Source: Actinocrispum wychmicini
GTDB taxonomy: Bacteria > Actinomycetota > Actinomycetes > Mycobacteriales > Pseudonocardiaceae
Length of the DNA: 64,000 bases
Assembly: GCF_004345645.1 (NCBI RefSeq)
Contig: NZ_SLWS01000009.1
Span: forward strand, 310,001-374,000
Direction: 5' to 3'
Shown here: positions 17,283 through 25,555 of the stretch, one piece after another
Numbering within the stretch: the first letter of the stretch is position 1
Layout of the letters: each line of letters opens with the position of its first letter
Notes under the pieces: model-generated
What the model was told of the DNA's origin: nothing
The model's input: the letters and a program-made list of their open reading frames with translations, nothing else
The model's database searches: none
Translations under genes and position numbers: made by a program

Positions 17283-19307
17283 TCAGCGAAGAAACGCGGC
17301 GGCCACGCCGGCGTCGACGGGCACGTGCAGTCCGGTGGTGTGCGTCAGGTCGCCCGCAGTGAGCGCGAACACTGCGGCGGCCACATGTTCGGGCAGTACC
17401 TCGCGTTTGAGGATAGTGCGCTTCGCGTAGAACGCCCCCAACTCCTCCTCCGGCACGCCGTAGACCGCCGCGCGCTGGGCGCCCCAGCCGCCGGCGAAGA
17501 TGCCGGAGCCGCGCACCACGCCGTCCGGGTTGACGCCGTTCACGCGGATCCCGTGCTCGCCCAACTCGGCCGCGAGCAGCCGCACCTGGTGTGCCTGGTC
17601 GGCCTTGGCCGCGCTGTAGGCGATGTTGTTCGGTCCGGCGAACACCGAGTTCTTCGAGGAGATGTAGACGATGTCACCGCCGATGCCCTGCGCGACCATG
17701 GCTTTCGCGGCCGCCCGCGACACCAGGAACGAGCCCTTGGCCATCACGTCGTGCTGCACGTCCCAGTCCCGCTCGGTGGTCTCCAGCAACGGCTTCGAGA
17801 TCGACAGGCCCGCGTTGTTCACCACGAGATCGACACCGCCGAACGCCAGCACGGTGGCGTCAACCGCCGCCTGGACGGTGTCCGCGTCGGTGACGTCCGC
17901 GGTGACCGCGAGGGCTGTGCTGCCAATACCTTCGGCGACCTGGACGGCCGTGTCGGTGTTGAGGTCGGCGACGGCGACACACGCGCCTTCGGCGGCCAGT
18001 CGTTCGGCGATCGCCTTGCCGATGCCCGACCCGGCGCCGGTGACGAGCGCGATCCGGCCCGCAAGCGGCTTTGGCTTCGGCATCCGCCGCAGCTTCGCCT
18101 CCTCCAGCGACCAGTACTCGATCCGGAACTTCTCGCTCTCCGGGATCGGCGCGTACGACGACACCGCCTCGGCGCCCCGCATGACGTTGATGGCGTTGAC
18201 GTAGAACTCCCCGGCGACCCGGGCGGTCTGCTTGTCCTTGCCGAACGAGAACATCCCGACGCCCGGCACGAGCACGATCGCCGGGTCGGCGCCGCGCATC
18301 GCCGGGCTGTCCGGTGTCGCGTGCCGTTGATAGTAGGCGGCGTACTCGACACGGTATGCCTCGTGCAGCTCCTTCAACCGGACCACGGTGTCCTCAATGG
18401 ACGCTGTCGCCGGCAGGTCGACGACCAGCGGGCGAACTTTGGTCCGCAGGAAGTGATCCGGGCACGACGTGCCGAGGGCCGCGAGCGGCGCGAGCTTCTC
18501 CCGCGCCAGGAAGTCAAGCACGACTTCGCTGTCGGTGTAATGTCCGACCTGACGCTGATCGGTCGACGCCAAGCCGCGGATCACCGGCGCGAGTGCGGCG
18601 GCGCGGGCGTGCCGTTCCGCCTCGGGCAGCGCCTGGAATCCCGTTACTTCCGCGCCGAACGGCTCTGCGATGCCGCGTTCGGCCAGGAACTTCTCCGCGG
18701 TGTGGATGATCTCCAGCGAATTCCGTTGGCACTCTTCCGAAGTGTCGCCCCACGCGGTGATGCCGTGGCCGCCGAGGATCACGCCGATCGCCCTCGGGTT
18801 CGCCGCCTTGACCGCCGCGATGTCCAGGCCCAGCTGGAAACCGGGACGCCGCCAGTCGACCCACGCCACCCGGTCGCCGAAGCACTCCTTGGTCAGCGCG
18901 GCGCCGTCAGCCGCGGTGGCCAGCGCGATGCCCGAGTCCGGGTGGAGGTGGTCGACGTGCTGGGCGTCAAGCAGCCCATGCATCGCCGTGTCGATCGACG
19001 GCGCCGCCCCGCCTCGCCCGTGCAGGCAGTAGTCGAACGCGGCGACCATCTCGTCCTCGCGGTCGACACCGGGGTAGACGTCGACCAACGCACGCAGCCG
19101 GTCGAGCCGGAGCACCGCCAGCCCGGCCTCGGTGAGAGTGCCGAGGTCACCACCGGAGCCCTTGACCCACAACAGTTCCGTCGGCTTCGCGGTGACCGGG
19201 TCGAGCACCTCGCCCTTCGCGGAGGTGTTGCCGCCCGCGTAGTTCGTGTTACGCGGGTCGGCGCCCAACGCGTTGCTGCGGGCGATGAGTTCGGCGGGCA
19301 CGCTCAT
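17283..19307 (-). CDS. rhaEW: Bifunctional L-rhamnulose-1-phosphate aldolase / L-lactaldehyde dehydrogenase
   Basis: 674 residues from ATG 19307 (MSVPAELIARSN); an in-frame ATG at 19322 would overlap rhaI, and the open frame further upstream lies inside rhaI. The N-terminal ~400 residues are a class II (zinc) aldolase: YAGGNTSAKG, HLHPDSGIA with its metal-ligand histidines and GGHGITAWGDTSEE. The C-terminal ~235 residues are a short-chain dehydrogenase with the TGAGSGIGKAIA cofactor loop and catalytic S-YSAAK. The fusion splits rhamnulose-1-phosphate into DHAP and L-lactaldehyde, then oxidises the latter to lactate, as described for RhaEW/YuxG and RhaDA proteins. The gene starts 2 nt after the rhaI stop. 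Confidence 0.92.
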   Translation of the reverse strand: MSVPAELIARSNALGADPRNTNYAGGNTSAKGEVLDPVTAKPTELLWVKGSGGDLGTLTEAGLAVLRLDRLRALVDVYPGVDREDEMVAAFDYCLHGRGGAAPSIDTAMHGLLDAQHVDHLHPDSGIALATAADGAALTKECFGDRVAWVDWRRPGFQLGLDIAAVKAANPRAIGVILGGHGITAWGDTSEECQRNSLEIIHTAEKFLAERGIAEPFGAEVTGFQALPEAERHARAAALAPVIRGLASTDQRQVGHYTDSEVVLDFLAREKLAPLAALGTSCPDHFLRTKVRPLVVDLPATASIEDTVVRLKELHEAYRVEYAAYYQRHATPDSPAMRGADPAIVLVPGVGMFSFGKDKQTARVAGEFYVNAINVMRGAEAVSSYAPIPESEKFRIEYWSLEEAKLRRMPKPKPLAGRIALVTGAGSGIGKAIAERLAAEGACVAVADLNTDTAVQVAEGIGSTALAVTADVTDADTVQAAVDATVLAFGGVDLVVNNAGLSISKPLLETTERDWDVQHDVMAKGSFLVSRAAAKAMVAQGIGGDIVYISSKNSVFAGPNNIAYSAAKADQAHQVRLLAAELGEHGIRVNGVNPDGVVRGSGIFAGGWGAQRAAVYGVPEEELGAFYAKRTILKREVLPEHVAAAVFALTAGDLTHTTGLHVPVDAGVAAAFLR

Positions 19308-19309
19308 GC

Positions 19310-20482
19310 TCAGGCTCCCCATCCGGCCTGCTGGCCGCCGGCTCGGTCGGCGACGATCTTCTCCTGGTAACCACTGCGGTGGTAGGCGGCGATCGGGTCC
19401 GGGTCCAGGCCCGCCTCGGCCCGTACCTCGGCCAGCAGCGGTCGGACGTCGGTGTTGTAGGCGTCCATCAGGACCGCGTTGGCCTCCAGGACGTTGCCCG
19501 CGCGCTGGGCCGCCCGCAACGCGTCCCGATCCACCAGCAGCGCCTTCGCGGTGGCCTCTTGCACGTTCATCACCGAACGGATGATCGCCGGGATCTTCGC
19601 CTCGATGTTGTGGCACTGGTCGAGCATGAAGTTGATGCCGTACGCCGGGTCCAGCGCGCCGCCGCGGACGATCTCGTACATGATCCGGAACAGCTGGAAC
19701 GGGTCGGCCGCGCCGACCATCAGGTCGTCGTCGGCGTAGAACCGGGAGTTGAAGTCGAACGCGCCCAACTTCCCGGCCCGCAACAGGAACGCGACGATGA
19801 ACTCGATGTTCGTGCCCGGCGCGTGGTGCCCGGTGTCGATGCACACTGTCGCTTTCTCGCCCAATTCCAGGCAATGCGCGTACGACGTGCCCCAGTCCGG
19901 GATGTCGGTGGCGTAGAACGCCGGCTCGAACAGCTTGTACTCCAACAACATCCGCTGGTCCGCGCCGAGCCGGTCGTACGTCTCGTGCAGCGCCTCGGCC
20001 AGCCGGTCCTGCCGGTCGCGGATGTCGTCCTGACCGGGATAGTTGATGCCGTCGGAGAACCACAGCTTCAGGTCGCGCGACCCGGTGGTGTCCATGATGG
20101 CGATCGCTTCCAGCAAGTGGTCCGTCGCCTTGCGGCGCACCCCCGGGTCCGGGTTGGTCACCGAGCCGAGCTTGTAGTCCTCGTCCTGGAACACGTTGGT
20201 GTTGATGGCGCCGATCCGGATCCCGAGGTCCTCGGCGTAGCGGCCGAGTGCGGCGAAGTCGTCGACCCAGTCCCACGGGATGTGCAGGGCGACACTCGGC
20301 GCGGCGCCGGTGAACCGGTGCACCGTCGCCGCGTCCGCGATCTTCTCCTGCGCCGTGCGGGGGACCCCGGCCTGGGGAAACACCTTGAAGCGGGTGCCTG
20401 AGTTGGCGAACGCCCACGAAGGTGTCTCGATCCGCTGCCCCCGCAGAGCGGACTTCACGGCCGTGCGGTCGGACAAGACCAT
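19310..20482 (-). CDS. rhaI: L-rhamnose isomerase, RhaI type
   Basis: 390 residues from ATG 20482 (a GTG one codon upstream is also possible). A metal-dependent TIM-barrel ketol isomerase that converts L-rhamnose to L-rhamnulose. Metal/active-site segments visible: ALHIPWDWVDD, LKLWFSDGINYPGQDD, MLLEYKLFEPAFYATDIPDWG, CIDTGHHAPGTNIEF, AFDFNSRFYADDDLMVGA and INFMLDQCHNIE, whose acidic and His residues are the expected metal ligands. Length fits the Pseudomonas stutzeri/actinomycete RhaI type rather than E. coli RhaA (~419 residues). It sits 14 nt after the binding-protein gene in the same operon. Confidence 0.9.
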   Translation of the reverse strand: MVLSDRTAVKSALRGQRIETPSWAFANSGTRFKVFPQAGVPRTAQEKIADAATVHRFTGAAPSVALHIPWDWVDDFAALGRYAEDLGIRIGAINTNVFQDEDYKLGSVTNPDPGVRRKATDHLLEAIAIMDTTGSRDLKLWFSDGINYPGQDDIRDRQDRLAEALHETYDRLGADQRMLLEYKLFEPAFYATDIPDWGTSYAHCLELGEKATVCIDTGHHAPGTNIEFIVAFLLRAGKLGAFDFNSRFYADDDLMVGAADPFQLFRIMYEIVRGGALDPAYGINFMLDQCHNIEAKIPAIIRSVMNVQEATAKALLVDRDALRAAQRAGNVLEANAVLMDAYNTDVRPLLAEVRAEAGLDPDPIAAYHRSGYQEKIVADRAGGQQAGWGA

Positions 20483-20496
20483 CACGCCTTTCCTCG

Positions 20497-21558
20497 TCAG
20501 AAGTCGAACTTGTCGATGTTGTTGCTGTCGAAGACAGTCGGCGGGCCGAGCACGATCTCGCCGTTCGCGCCGATGGTGTAGTCACCGAGCTTGCCGGCCT
20601 TGAACTTCTGGCCCTCCGCCCCGGTGATCTGGCCCGACTTCAGCGCGACACCGGCGTACGCGGCGAGGTATCCGATGTCGGCCGGGTTCCACAACGCGAA
20701 CTGCTTGACCGTGCCGTCCTTGACGTAGGCGCGCATCTGGTTCGGCGTGCCCAGGCCGGTGACCGCGATCTTGCCTTTGTAGCTCGACGAGCTGACGTAC
20801 CGCGCCGCGGCGGCGATCCCGACCGTGGTCGGCGCGACGATGACCTTCAGGTTCGGGAACGACTGCAGCAGCCCCTGCGCCTCCTGGAACGACTTCTGGT
20901 CGTCGTCGTTGCCGTACGCGATCTTCACCAGCTTCAGGTTGGCGTACTCCGGCTTGGCAAGGGTGGTCTTGGCGACCTCGATCCAGGCGTTCTGGTTGGT
21001 GGCGTTCGGGGTCGCCGACAGGATCGCGATCTCCCCGGACCCACCGGCCAGGTCGCTCGCCATCTTCACCAGCCCTTCGCCGATGCCCTGGGTGGTGGCC
21101 TGGTTGATGAACACGTCCCGGCAGTCCTTGGCCGCGTCCGAGTCGAACGCGACGATCTTGATCCCGGCCGAGCGGGCCTGATTCAGCGACGGGCAGACCG
21201 CGTTCGGGTCGTTCGCGGCGATCCCGATCACGTCCTGCTGCTGCTGGATCAGCGTGTTGATGTAGCTGACCTGGGAGGACGCGCTCGCGTCGTTCGGGCC
21301 AACCAGCTTGTACTCGCCCTTCAGCTCGGCCAGCGCGGCCTTGCCGCCGCTGACCTCGATGTCGCTGTACGGGTTGTTGAGCTGCTTGGGCAGGTAGGCC
21401 ATCTTCACGCCCTGTTTGGTCGGGGCGTTCGGGTCCGCGGCCGCGTTGGACTGCCCGGTGTTGGTGCCGCCGCCGCTGTTGTCCTTGGTCGTGCCGCCGC
21501 AGGCGGCCAACGTCACCGCCAGCCCGGCCGCGAGGACGCCGGTGAGGAATCGGTTCAT
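20497..21558 (-). CDS. rhaS: Rhamnose ABC transporter substrate-binding lipoprotein
   Basis: 353 residues from ATG 21558; the longer open frame upstream is a shadow of the permease gene. A lipoprotein signal with lipobox LAAC (Cys20) is followed by a Gly/Thr/Asn-rich linker, then a type 1 periplasmic-binding fold (YLPKQLNNPYSDIEVSGGKA, DVIGIAANDPNAVCPSLNQA). It belongs to the ribose/RhaS sugar-binding family and is expected to be tethered outside the membrane and to deliver rhamnose or rhamnosides to RhaP/RhaQ. Start codon overlaps the rhaQ stop by ATGA. Confidence 0.9.
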   Translation of the reverse strand: MNRFLTGVLAAGLAVTLAACGGTTKDNSGGGTNTGQSNAAADPNAPTKQGVKMAYLPKQLNNPYSDIEVSGGKAALAELKGEYKLVGPNDASASSQVSYINTLIQQQQDVIGIAANDPNAVCPSLNQARSAGIKIVAFDSDAAKDCRDVFINQATTQGIGEGLVKMASDLAGGSGEIAILSATPNATNQNAWIEVAKTTLAKPEYANLKLVKIAYGNDDDQKSFQEAQGLLQSFPNLKVIVAPTTVGIAAAARYVSSSSYKGKIAVTGLGTPNQMRAYVKDGTVKQFALWNPADIGYLAAYAGVALKSGQITGAEGQKFKAGKLGDYTIGANGEIVLGPPTVFDSNNIDKFDF

Positions 21559-22532
21559 GATGTCACCTTTCTGCGGCGCCGCAGTGCGGCGCGGGACCGG
21601 GTCACGATGTTGGGCAGGAGCACGGAGACGATGAGCAGCACGCCGGTCACGACGTTCAGCGCCTCGTTCGAAACGTCCTGCAGACGCAGCGCGTTCTGCA
21701 GGGTCGCCAGCAGAACCACCCCGGCGAGCACACCGGGCAGGGTGCCCTTGCCGCCGAAGATCGACACCCCGCCGAGCAGCACGGCGGCCACCACGGCGAG
21801 TTCGAGTCCGAAGCCGTTGTCCGCGCGGGCACTGGAGTACCGCAGCGTCCACAGCACGCCGGCCAGCCCGGCGACCGCGCCGCTGACCACGTAGAGCCAG
21901 AACTTGAGCCGGCCGGTGCGGACACCAGCGAACCTCGCTGCTTGTTCGCTGGCACCGGCGGCGAACACCGCACGCCCAATCGGAGTCGCGTGCAGTACAA
22001 CGCCGAAAACGAGCGCCAGCACGAGCAGTGGCACGAGCACGTTGGGGATCACGCCTATCGTCCCTGTCACCCAGGAGGTGTAGGAGCGCGGGAAGTCCGC
22101 CACCGCGTTGTCCCCCAGAACGACGAACGCCAGCCCACGGTAGAGCGCCAGGGTGCCGATCGTGACCGCGAGTGAGGGCAGTTTCAGCACGGTCACGAAG
22201 AAACCGTTCAACGCGCCGAGTACGCCACCCAGGACAATGCACAGCGGGATGATCGACTCGATCGACATGCCCGTGTTCCACATCGAGCCCATCACCGCCG
22301 ACGTGAGCCCGAGCGTGCTGGCCACCGACAGGTCGATCTCGCCGGTCACGATGATGAACGTCATCGGCAGCGCGACCAGGGCGATCGGCAGCAGGTCGAG
22401 CATCAGGAACGTGAAGTTGCGGCCGGTGCCGAAGTTGTCGACGGCACCGGAGGCGATCACCACGACGAGGACGGTCACCACGATGACGGCGGCGTCCCAG
22501 CTCGCCAGCCGGTGCCACGCTTTGTCAAACAT
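21555..22532 (-). CDS. rhaQ: Rhamnose ABC transporter permease
   Basis: 325-residue membrane protein of the BPD_transp_2 (RbsC-like) family with about 8-10 hydrophobic segments. Conserved pieces include EIDLSVASTLGLTS and VVAAVLLGGVSIFGGKGTL, the latter being the cytoplasmic coupling loop of sugar permeases. It pairs with RhaP as a heterodimeric channel. It overlaps rhaP by 8 nt and rhaS by 4 nt, so expression is strictly coupled. Assignment of RhaQ rather than RhaP is by gene order only. Confidence 0.88.
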   Translation of the reverse strand: MFDKAWHRLASWDAAVIVVTVLVVVIASGAVDNFGTGRNFTFLMLDLLPIALVALPMTFIIVTGEIDLSVASTLGLTSAVMGSMWNTGMSIESIIPLCIVLGGVLGALNGFFVTVLKLPSLAVTIGTLALYRGLAFVVLGDNAVADFPRSYTSWVTGTIGVIPNVLVPLLVLALVFGVVLHATPIGRAVFAAGASEQAARFAGVRTGRLKFWLYVVSGAVAGLAGVLWTLRYSSARADNGFGLELAVVAAVLLGGVSIFGGKGTLPGVLAGVVLLATLQNALRLQDVSNEALNVVTGVLLIVSVLLPNIVTRSRAALRRRRKVTS

Positions 22533-23565
22533 GGGAATCCCTCTTCTTCAACGCCTTCGCGACCCGCACGGCGACCAGCCGGTCGGCCCCGATGGCCAAC
22601 AGGATCAACCCGCCGACAATCGCCTGCTGCCAGAACTGGTTGATGTCCAGCACAGCCAGCGCGCTGCCGATGACGGTCAACAGCAAGGCACCCAGGCTCG
22701 CGCCCCACACCGAACCACTGCCCCCGAACACCGCGACCCCACCGACCACCGCCGCGGCGACGACGTTGAGTTCGTACCCAGTCCCCGCGGCGGCGTCGAC
22801 CGTGCCGAACCTGGCCGCGAACAGCACCCCGGCGAGGCCGGCCAACGCGCCGCTGACCGCGAACGCGATGGTGGTGTTGCGGCCGACCTTGATCCCGGCG
22901 AGCCGCGCGGCCTGCGGACTCGACCCCATCGCGTACAACTCCCGCCCCACCGGATAGTTACGCAGCACCACCCCGGCGACGACCATCACCACCACCGCGA
23001 TCACCACCAGCCACGGCACACCCAGCACCGACGCGGTCCCGAACTGGAGGAACGACGCGGGCAACTTGTCAGCGTTGATCTGCTGCCCACCGGCCCACAG
23101 ATAGCTGACCCCCCGGAAGGCGTACAACGTGCCGAGCGTGACCACGAGTGCCGGCACCTGACCGAACCGAACGAGCGCTCCGTTCAACAACCCGCACACC
23201 ACACCAAGAGCAAGCCCGGCCAGCAGCGCGACGATCACCGGCAGCCCAGGGTTGTCCCGCATCAGCGAACCGACCGCGAACGCGGCGAGCCCGAGCACCG
23301 AACCGACGGACAGGTCGATGTTGCGCGTGATCACCACGATCGCCTGTCCAACGGCCAACACCGCGAGGATCGACGTGCCCAGGAGAATGTCCCGGATGCT
23401 CTGCCCGGACAGGAACCGTGAGTTCTGCGTGGCGGTGAACACAACGAGCACCACAAGCGCGAGCGCGATGCCCGACTCACGCGCTTTGAAGACCGTGCCC
23501 AACACCGACCGCCCCACCGCCCTGGTGGTCTCCTGCGGCGGCGCTGCCACCTTGGTCACGCTCAC
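22525..23565 (-). CDS. rhaP: Rhamnose ABC transporter permease
   Basis: 346-residue RbsC-like permease with the conserved NIDLSVGSVLGLAAFAVGS and VVAAAVVGGVAVFGGSGSVWG segments. GTG start at 23565 overlaps the preceding small ORF by GTGA, with GAGGGAG 10 nt upstream as ribosome-binding site. The N-terminal cytoplasmic segment MSVTKVAAPPQETTRAVGR is duplicated in diverged form inside the adjacent 109-residue ORF (see repeat entry). Forms the membrane channel with RhaQ. Confidence 0.88.
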   Translation of the reverse strand: MSVTKVAAPPQETTRAVGRSVLGTVFKARESGIALALVVLVVFTATQNSRFLSGQSIRDILLGTSILAVLAVGQAIVVITRNIDLSVGSVLGLAAFAVGSLMRDNPGLPVIVALLAGLALGVVCGLLNGALVRFGQVPALVVTLGTLYAFRGVSYLWAGGQQINADKLPASFLQFGTASVLGVPWLVVIAVVVMVVAGVVLRNYPVGRELYAMGSSPQAARLAGIKVGRNTTIAFAVSGALAGLAGVLFAARFGTVDAAAGTGYELNVVAAAVVGGVAVFGGSGSVWGASLGALLLTVIGSALAVLDINQFWQQAIVGGLILLAIGADRLVAVRVAKALKKRDSHV

Positions 23566-23891
23566 GCCATAACTCCCTCACCCATCGGCACCCAGCCAGG
23601 CACCACCACCAGGTCGGTCACAGCCACCCGCCACCTCGCCACCTGCCCGGCCACCCCCGCCACCTCGATCAAAGCCACCCGCCCCACCGCCACCACCGCC
23701 TCCTGCGGAGGCGCCGCCACCTCGATCACAGCCACCCGCCCCATCGCCGCGCCCACCGACCGCCTTGCCACCCCGGCCATCTCCGCCGGCCCCACCGCCC
23801 ATTTCCTTGCCACCCCGCCGCCGTTTACACCGTGCGCCCGGCCACCCCCCTTTGCCTGACCGGGCGTCACGGCCACCTCGATCACATTCAC
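23562..23891 (-). CDS. Small coupled ORF in the rhamnose operon, derived partly from duplicated rhaP 5' sequence
   Basis: 109-residue frame exactly filling the space between rhaT and rhaP. Its GTG overlaps the rhaT stop (GTGA) and its TGA overlaps the rhaP GTG, so translation would be coupled on both sides. The protein is low-complexity, rich in Val, Ala and Gly, with repeats VIEVA / VAVIEVAAPPQEAVVAVGR / VALIEVA that resemble the RhaP N-terminus. No family is recognised. It may be a translated spacer that keeps ribosomes moving from rhaT to rhaP, a decaying duplication, or a real small protein. In most rhamnose operons the two flanking genes are adjacent. Confidence 0.45.
   Translation of the reverse strand: MNVIEVAVTPGQAKGGGRAHGVNGGGVARKWAVGPAEMAGVARRSVGAAMGRVAVIEVAAPPQEAVVAVGRVALIEVAGVAGQVARWRVAVTDLVVVPGWVPMGEGVMA
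23679..23729 (-). repeat. Diverged copy of the rhaP 5' coding segment
   Basis: The 51 bp at 23679-23729 align without gaps to 23509-23559 (rhaP codons 3-19) at 40 of 51 positions. Both read V-x-[KE]-VAAPPQE...AVGR. Further short copies of the CCACCTCGATCA part lie at 23660-23671 and 23875-23886, so the spacer grew by repeated local duplication. Confidence 0.75.
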
Positions 23892-25405
23892 GCGACAGCC
23901 CCCTGACCCATCGCCGCGAACATCACCGAGTCCTCAGTTGCCCTCGCTCTTGGAATCTCCGCCACGATCCGGCCTTCCCGCATCACCAAAACCCGGTCGG
24001 CCATGCCCAGCACTTCCGGCAGCTCGGACGACACCATCAGCACCGCCACCCCCTCCGCGGCGAGCGCGGACATCAGCCGGTGCACCTCGGCTTTCGTGCC
24101 CACGTCGATGCCCCGGGTCGGCTCGTCGACGATCAGGACCTTCGGCGCCATCGCCAGCCACTTGGCGAGCACCACTTTCTGCTGGTTGCCGCCGGAGAGT
24201 GTGCCGACCGCGTCGCTGAGCCGGCCGTACTTCGTCCGCAGGCGTTGGGTCCAGTCCAGTGCCTCGCGCCGCTCACCCCGGCCGACGAGCAGGCCGAACT
24301 TCGACAACGCACGCGAACGCGGCAACGTCACGTTCCGTTCGATCGACAAGTCCATGACCAGGCCCTGCTGACGGCGGTCCTCCGGGACCAGTGCCATCCC
24401 TGCCGCCATCGCCGCCCGCGCCGAATGCGGCCGCAGTTTCCGGCCGTTGACCCGCACCACGCCCGCGTCCCGTTCGTCGACGCCGAAGACCGCCTGCACC
24501 ACTTCGGACCGGCCGGAGCCGACCAGCCCGGCGAACGCGACGATCTCGCCGGCCCGCACCGAGAAGGAGATGTCGCGGAACACCCCTTCGCGGGACAGGC
24601 CGTCGACCTCCAGGACGACCGCGCCGGGTTCGACGTCCTGCTTGGGGAACAACGCGTCCAGGTCCCGGCCGACCATGCGGCGCACCATTTCGTCGACTGT
24701 CACATCAGTCAGCGGGTCGGTGGACACATGCCTGCCGTCGCGCATGATCGTGACGCGCTGGCAGAGTTCGGTGACCTCCTCGAAGCGGTGCGAGATGAAC
24801 ATGATCGCCGCGCCTTCGTCGCGCAGCGCGCGAGCCACCGCGAACAACCGCTCGACCTCGACCACGGTCAGCGCGGCGGTGGGCTCGTCCATGACCAGCA
24901 CCCGCGCGTCGGCGCCCAACGCCTTGGCGATCTCGACGATCTGCTGGTCCGCGATGGACAGCCCCCGGGCCGGCCGGGCCGGGTCGATCCGCACGCCCAG
25001 CCGGGCGAACAGCCGCTCGGCCTCCGCGCGGATCGCGGCCCGGTCGATCATGCCCAGTCCGCGCCGCGGATGCCGGCCCATCACGATGTTCTCGGCCACC
25101 GACAGATCGGGGAACAGCGTGGGTTCCTGGTAGATCACCGCGATCCCGGCGGCCTTCGCCTCGGCCGGCGAGCCGAACTCGACCGGTTCGCCGGCCAGCA
25201 CGAGCGTTCCGCTGTCCGGCCGGTGCACACCGGCGAGCACCTTGACGATGGTCGACTTGCCGGCGCCGTTCTCCCCCACCACCGCGTGTGCCTCGCCGGC
25301 GTACAACGGGAACGACACTCCGGCGACCGCGGCGACCGCGCCGAACGACTTGCTGACGCCGCGGACCTCCAGGAGCGGGCCGCGGCCCGGCTCTTGCCGC
25401 CCCAT
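23888..25405 (-). CDS. rhaT: Rhamnose ABC transporter ATPase (two fused nucleotide-binding domains)
   Basis: 505 residues from ATG 25405, preceded by GGAGGT at the right distance; a GTG at 25432 is open but would put the operator palindrome inside the gene. RbsA-type double ATPase: domain 1 has Walker A GENGAGKS and Walker B RVLVMDEPTAAL. Domain 2 has a degenerate GLVGSGRSE, signature LSGGNQQKV and Walker B VLIVDEPTRGID. The degenerate second Walker A is normal for this family. It energises RhaP/RhaQ. It is the first gene of the leftward operon, with operator elements directly upstream. Confidence 0.9.
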   Translation of the reverse strand: MGRQEPGRGPLLEVRGVSKSFGAVAAVAGVSFPLYAGEAHAVVGENGAGKSTIVKVLAGVHRPDSGTLVLAGEPVEFGSPAEAKAAGIAVIYQEPTLFPDLSVAENIVMGRHPRRGLGMIDRAAIRAEAERLFARLGVRIDPARPARGLSIADQQIVEIAKALGADARVLVMDEPTAALTVVEVERLFAVARALRDEGAAIMFISHRFEEVTELCQRVTIMRDGRHVSTDPLTDVTVDEMVRRMVGRDLDALFPKQDVEPGAVVLEVDGLSREGVFRDISFSVRAGEIVAFAGLVGSGRSEVVQAVFGVDERDAGVVRVNGRKLRPHSARAAMAAGMALVPEDRRQQGLVMDLSIERNVTLPRSRALSKFGLLVGRGERREALDWTQRLRTKYGRLSDAVGTLSGGNQQKVVLAKWLAMAPKVLIVDEPTRGIDVGTKAEVHRLMSALAAEGVAVLMVSSELPEVLGMADRVLVMREGRIVAEIPRARATEDSVMFAAMGQGAVA

Positions 25406-25418
25406 CGCGACCTCCGGA

Positions 25419-25433
25419 TTGAAAGGTTTCACA
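25419..25433. promoter_or_regulatory. Candidate LacI-family operator next to rhaT
   Basis: TTGAAAGGTTTCACA at 25419-25433 is an imperfect palindrome of TTGAAA/TTTCA half-sites. It closely matches the TTGAAACGTTTCAA type operators bound by actinomycete LacI-family sugar repressors. It lies 14 nt upstream of the rhaT ATG, where binding would block transcription of the catabolic operon. Confidence 0.55.
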
Positions 25434-25502
25434 ACCTGGTCCGGCGACGCTACCCTGGGCCGGAAGTTGAAGTCAATGAAGAGCCGGTCCAGCTGGACTG
25501 TG

Positions 25503-25540
25503 ACGTTTCAACACCACGACGTTTCAACAGTACGTTTCAA
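25503..25540 (+). promoter_or_regulatory. Three direct repeats of ACGTTTCAA upstream of the LacI gene
   Basis: ACGTTTCAA occurs at 25503-25511, 25519-25527 and 25532-25540, with start-to-start spacings of 16 and 13 bp, ending 15 nt before the repressor ATG. The core TTTCAA is the same half-site as in the palindrome at 25419-25433. The arrangement suggests autoregulation plus repression of the divergent rhaT operon. An AGCAGGGAG ribosome-binding site follows. Confidence 0.6.
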
Positions 25541-25555
25541 AGCAGGGAGTCCCCG

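Noticed and set aside
17283-20585. A single 1100-residue protein covering rhaEW and beyond
   Set aside because: The extra N-terminal part overlaps rhaI out of frame and has no family pattern; rhaI in the other frame is clearly coding.
23765-25555. Upstream extension of the LacI gene frame
   Set aside because: This part is antisense to rhaT, with His/Arg-rich translation. The helix-turn-helix begins a few residues after the ATG at 25556.
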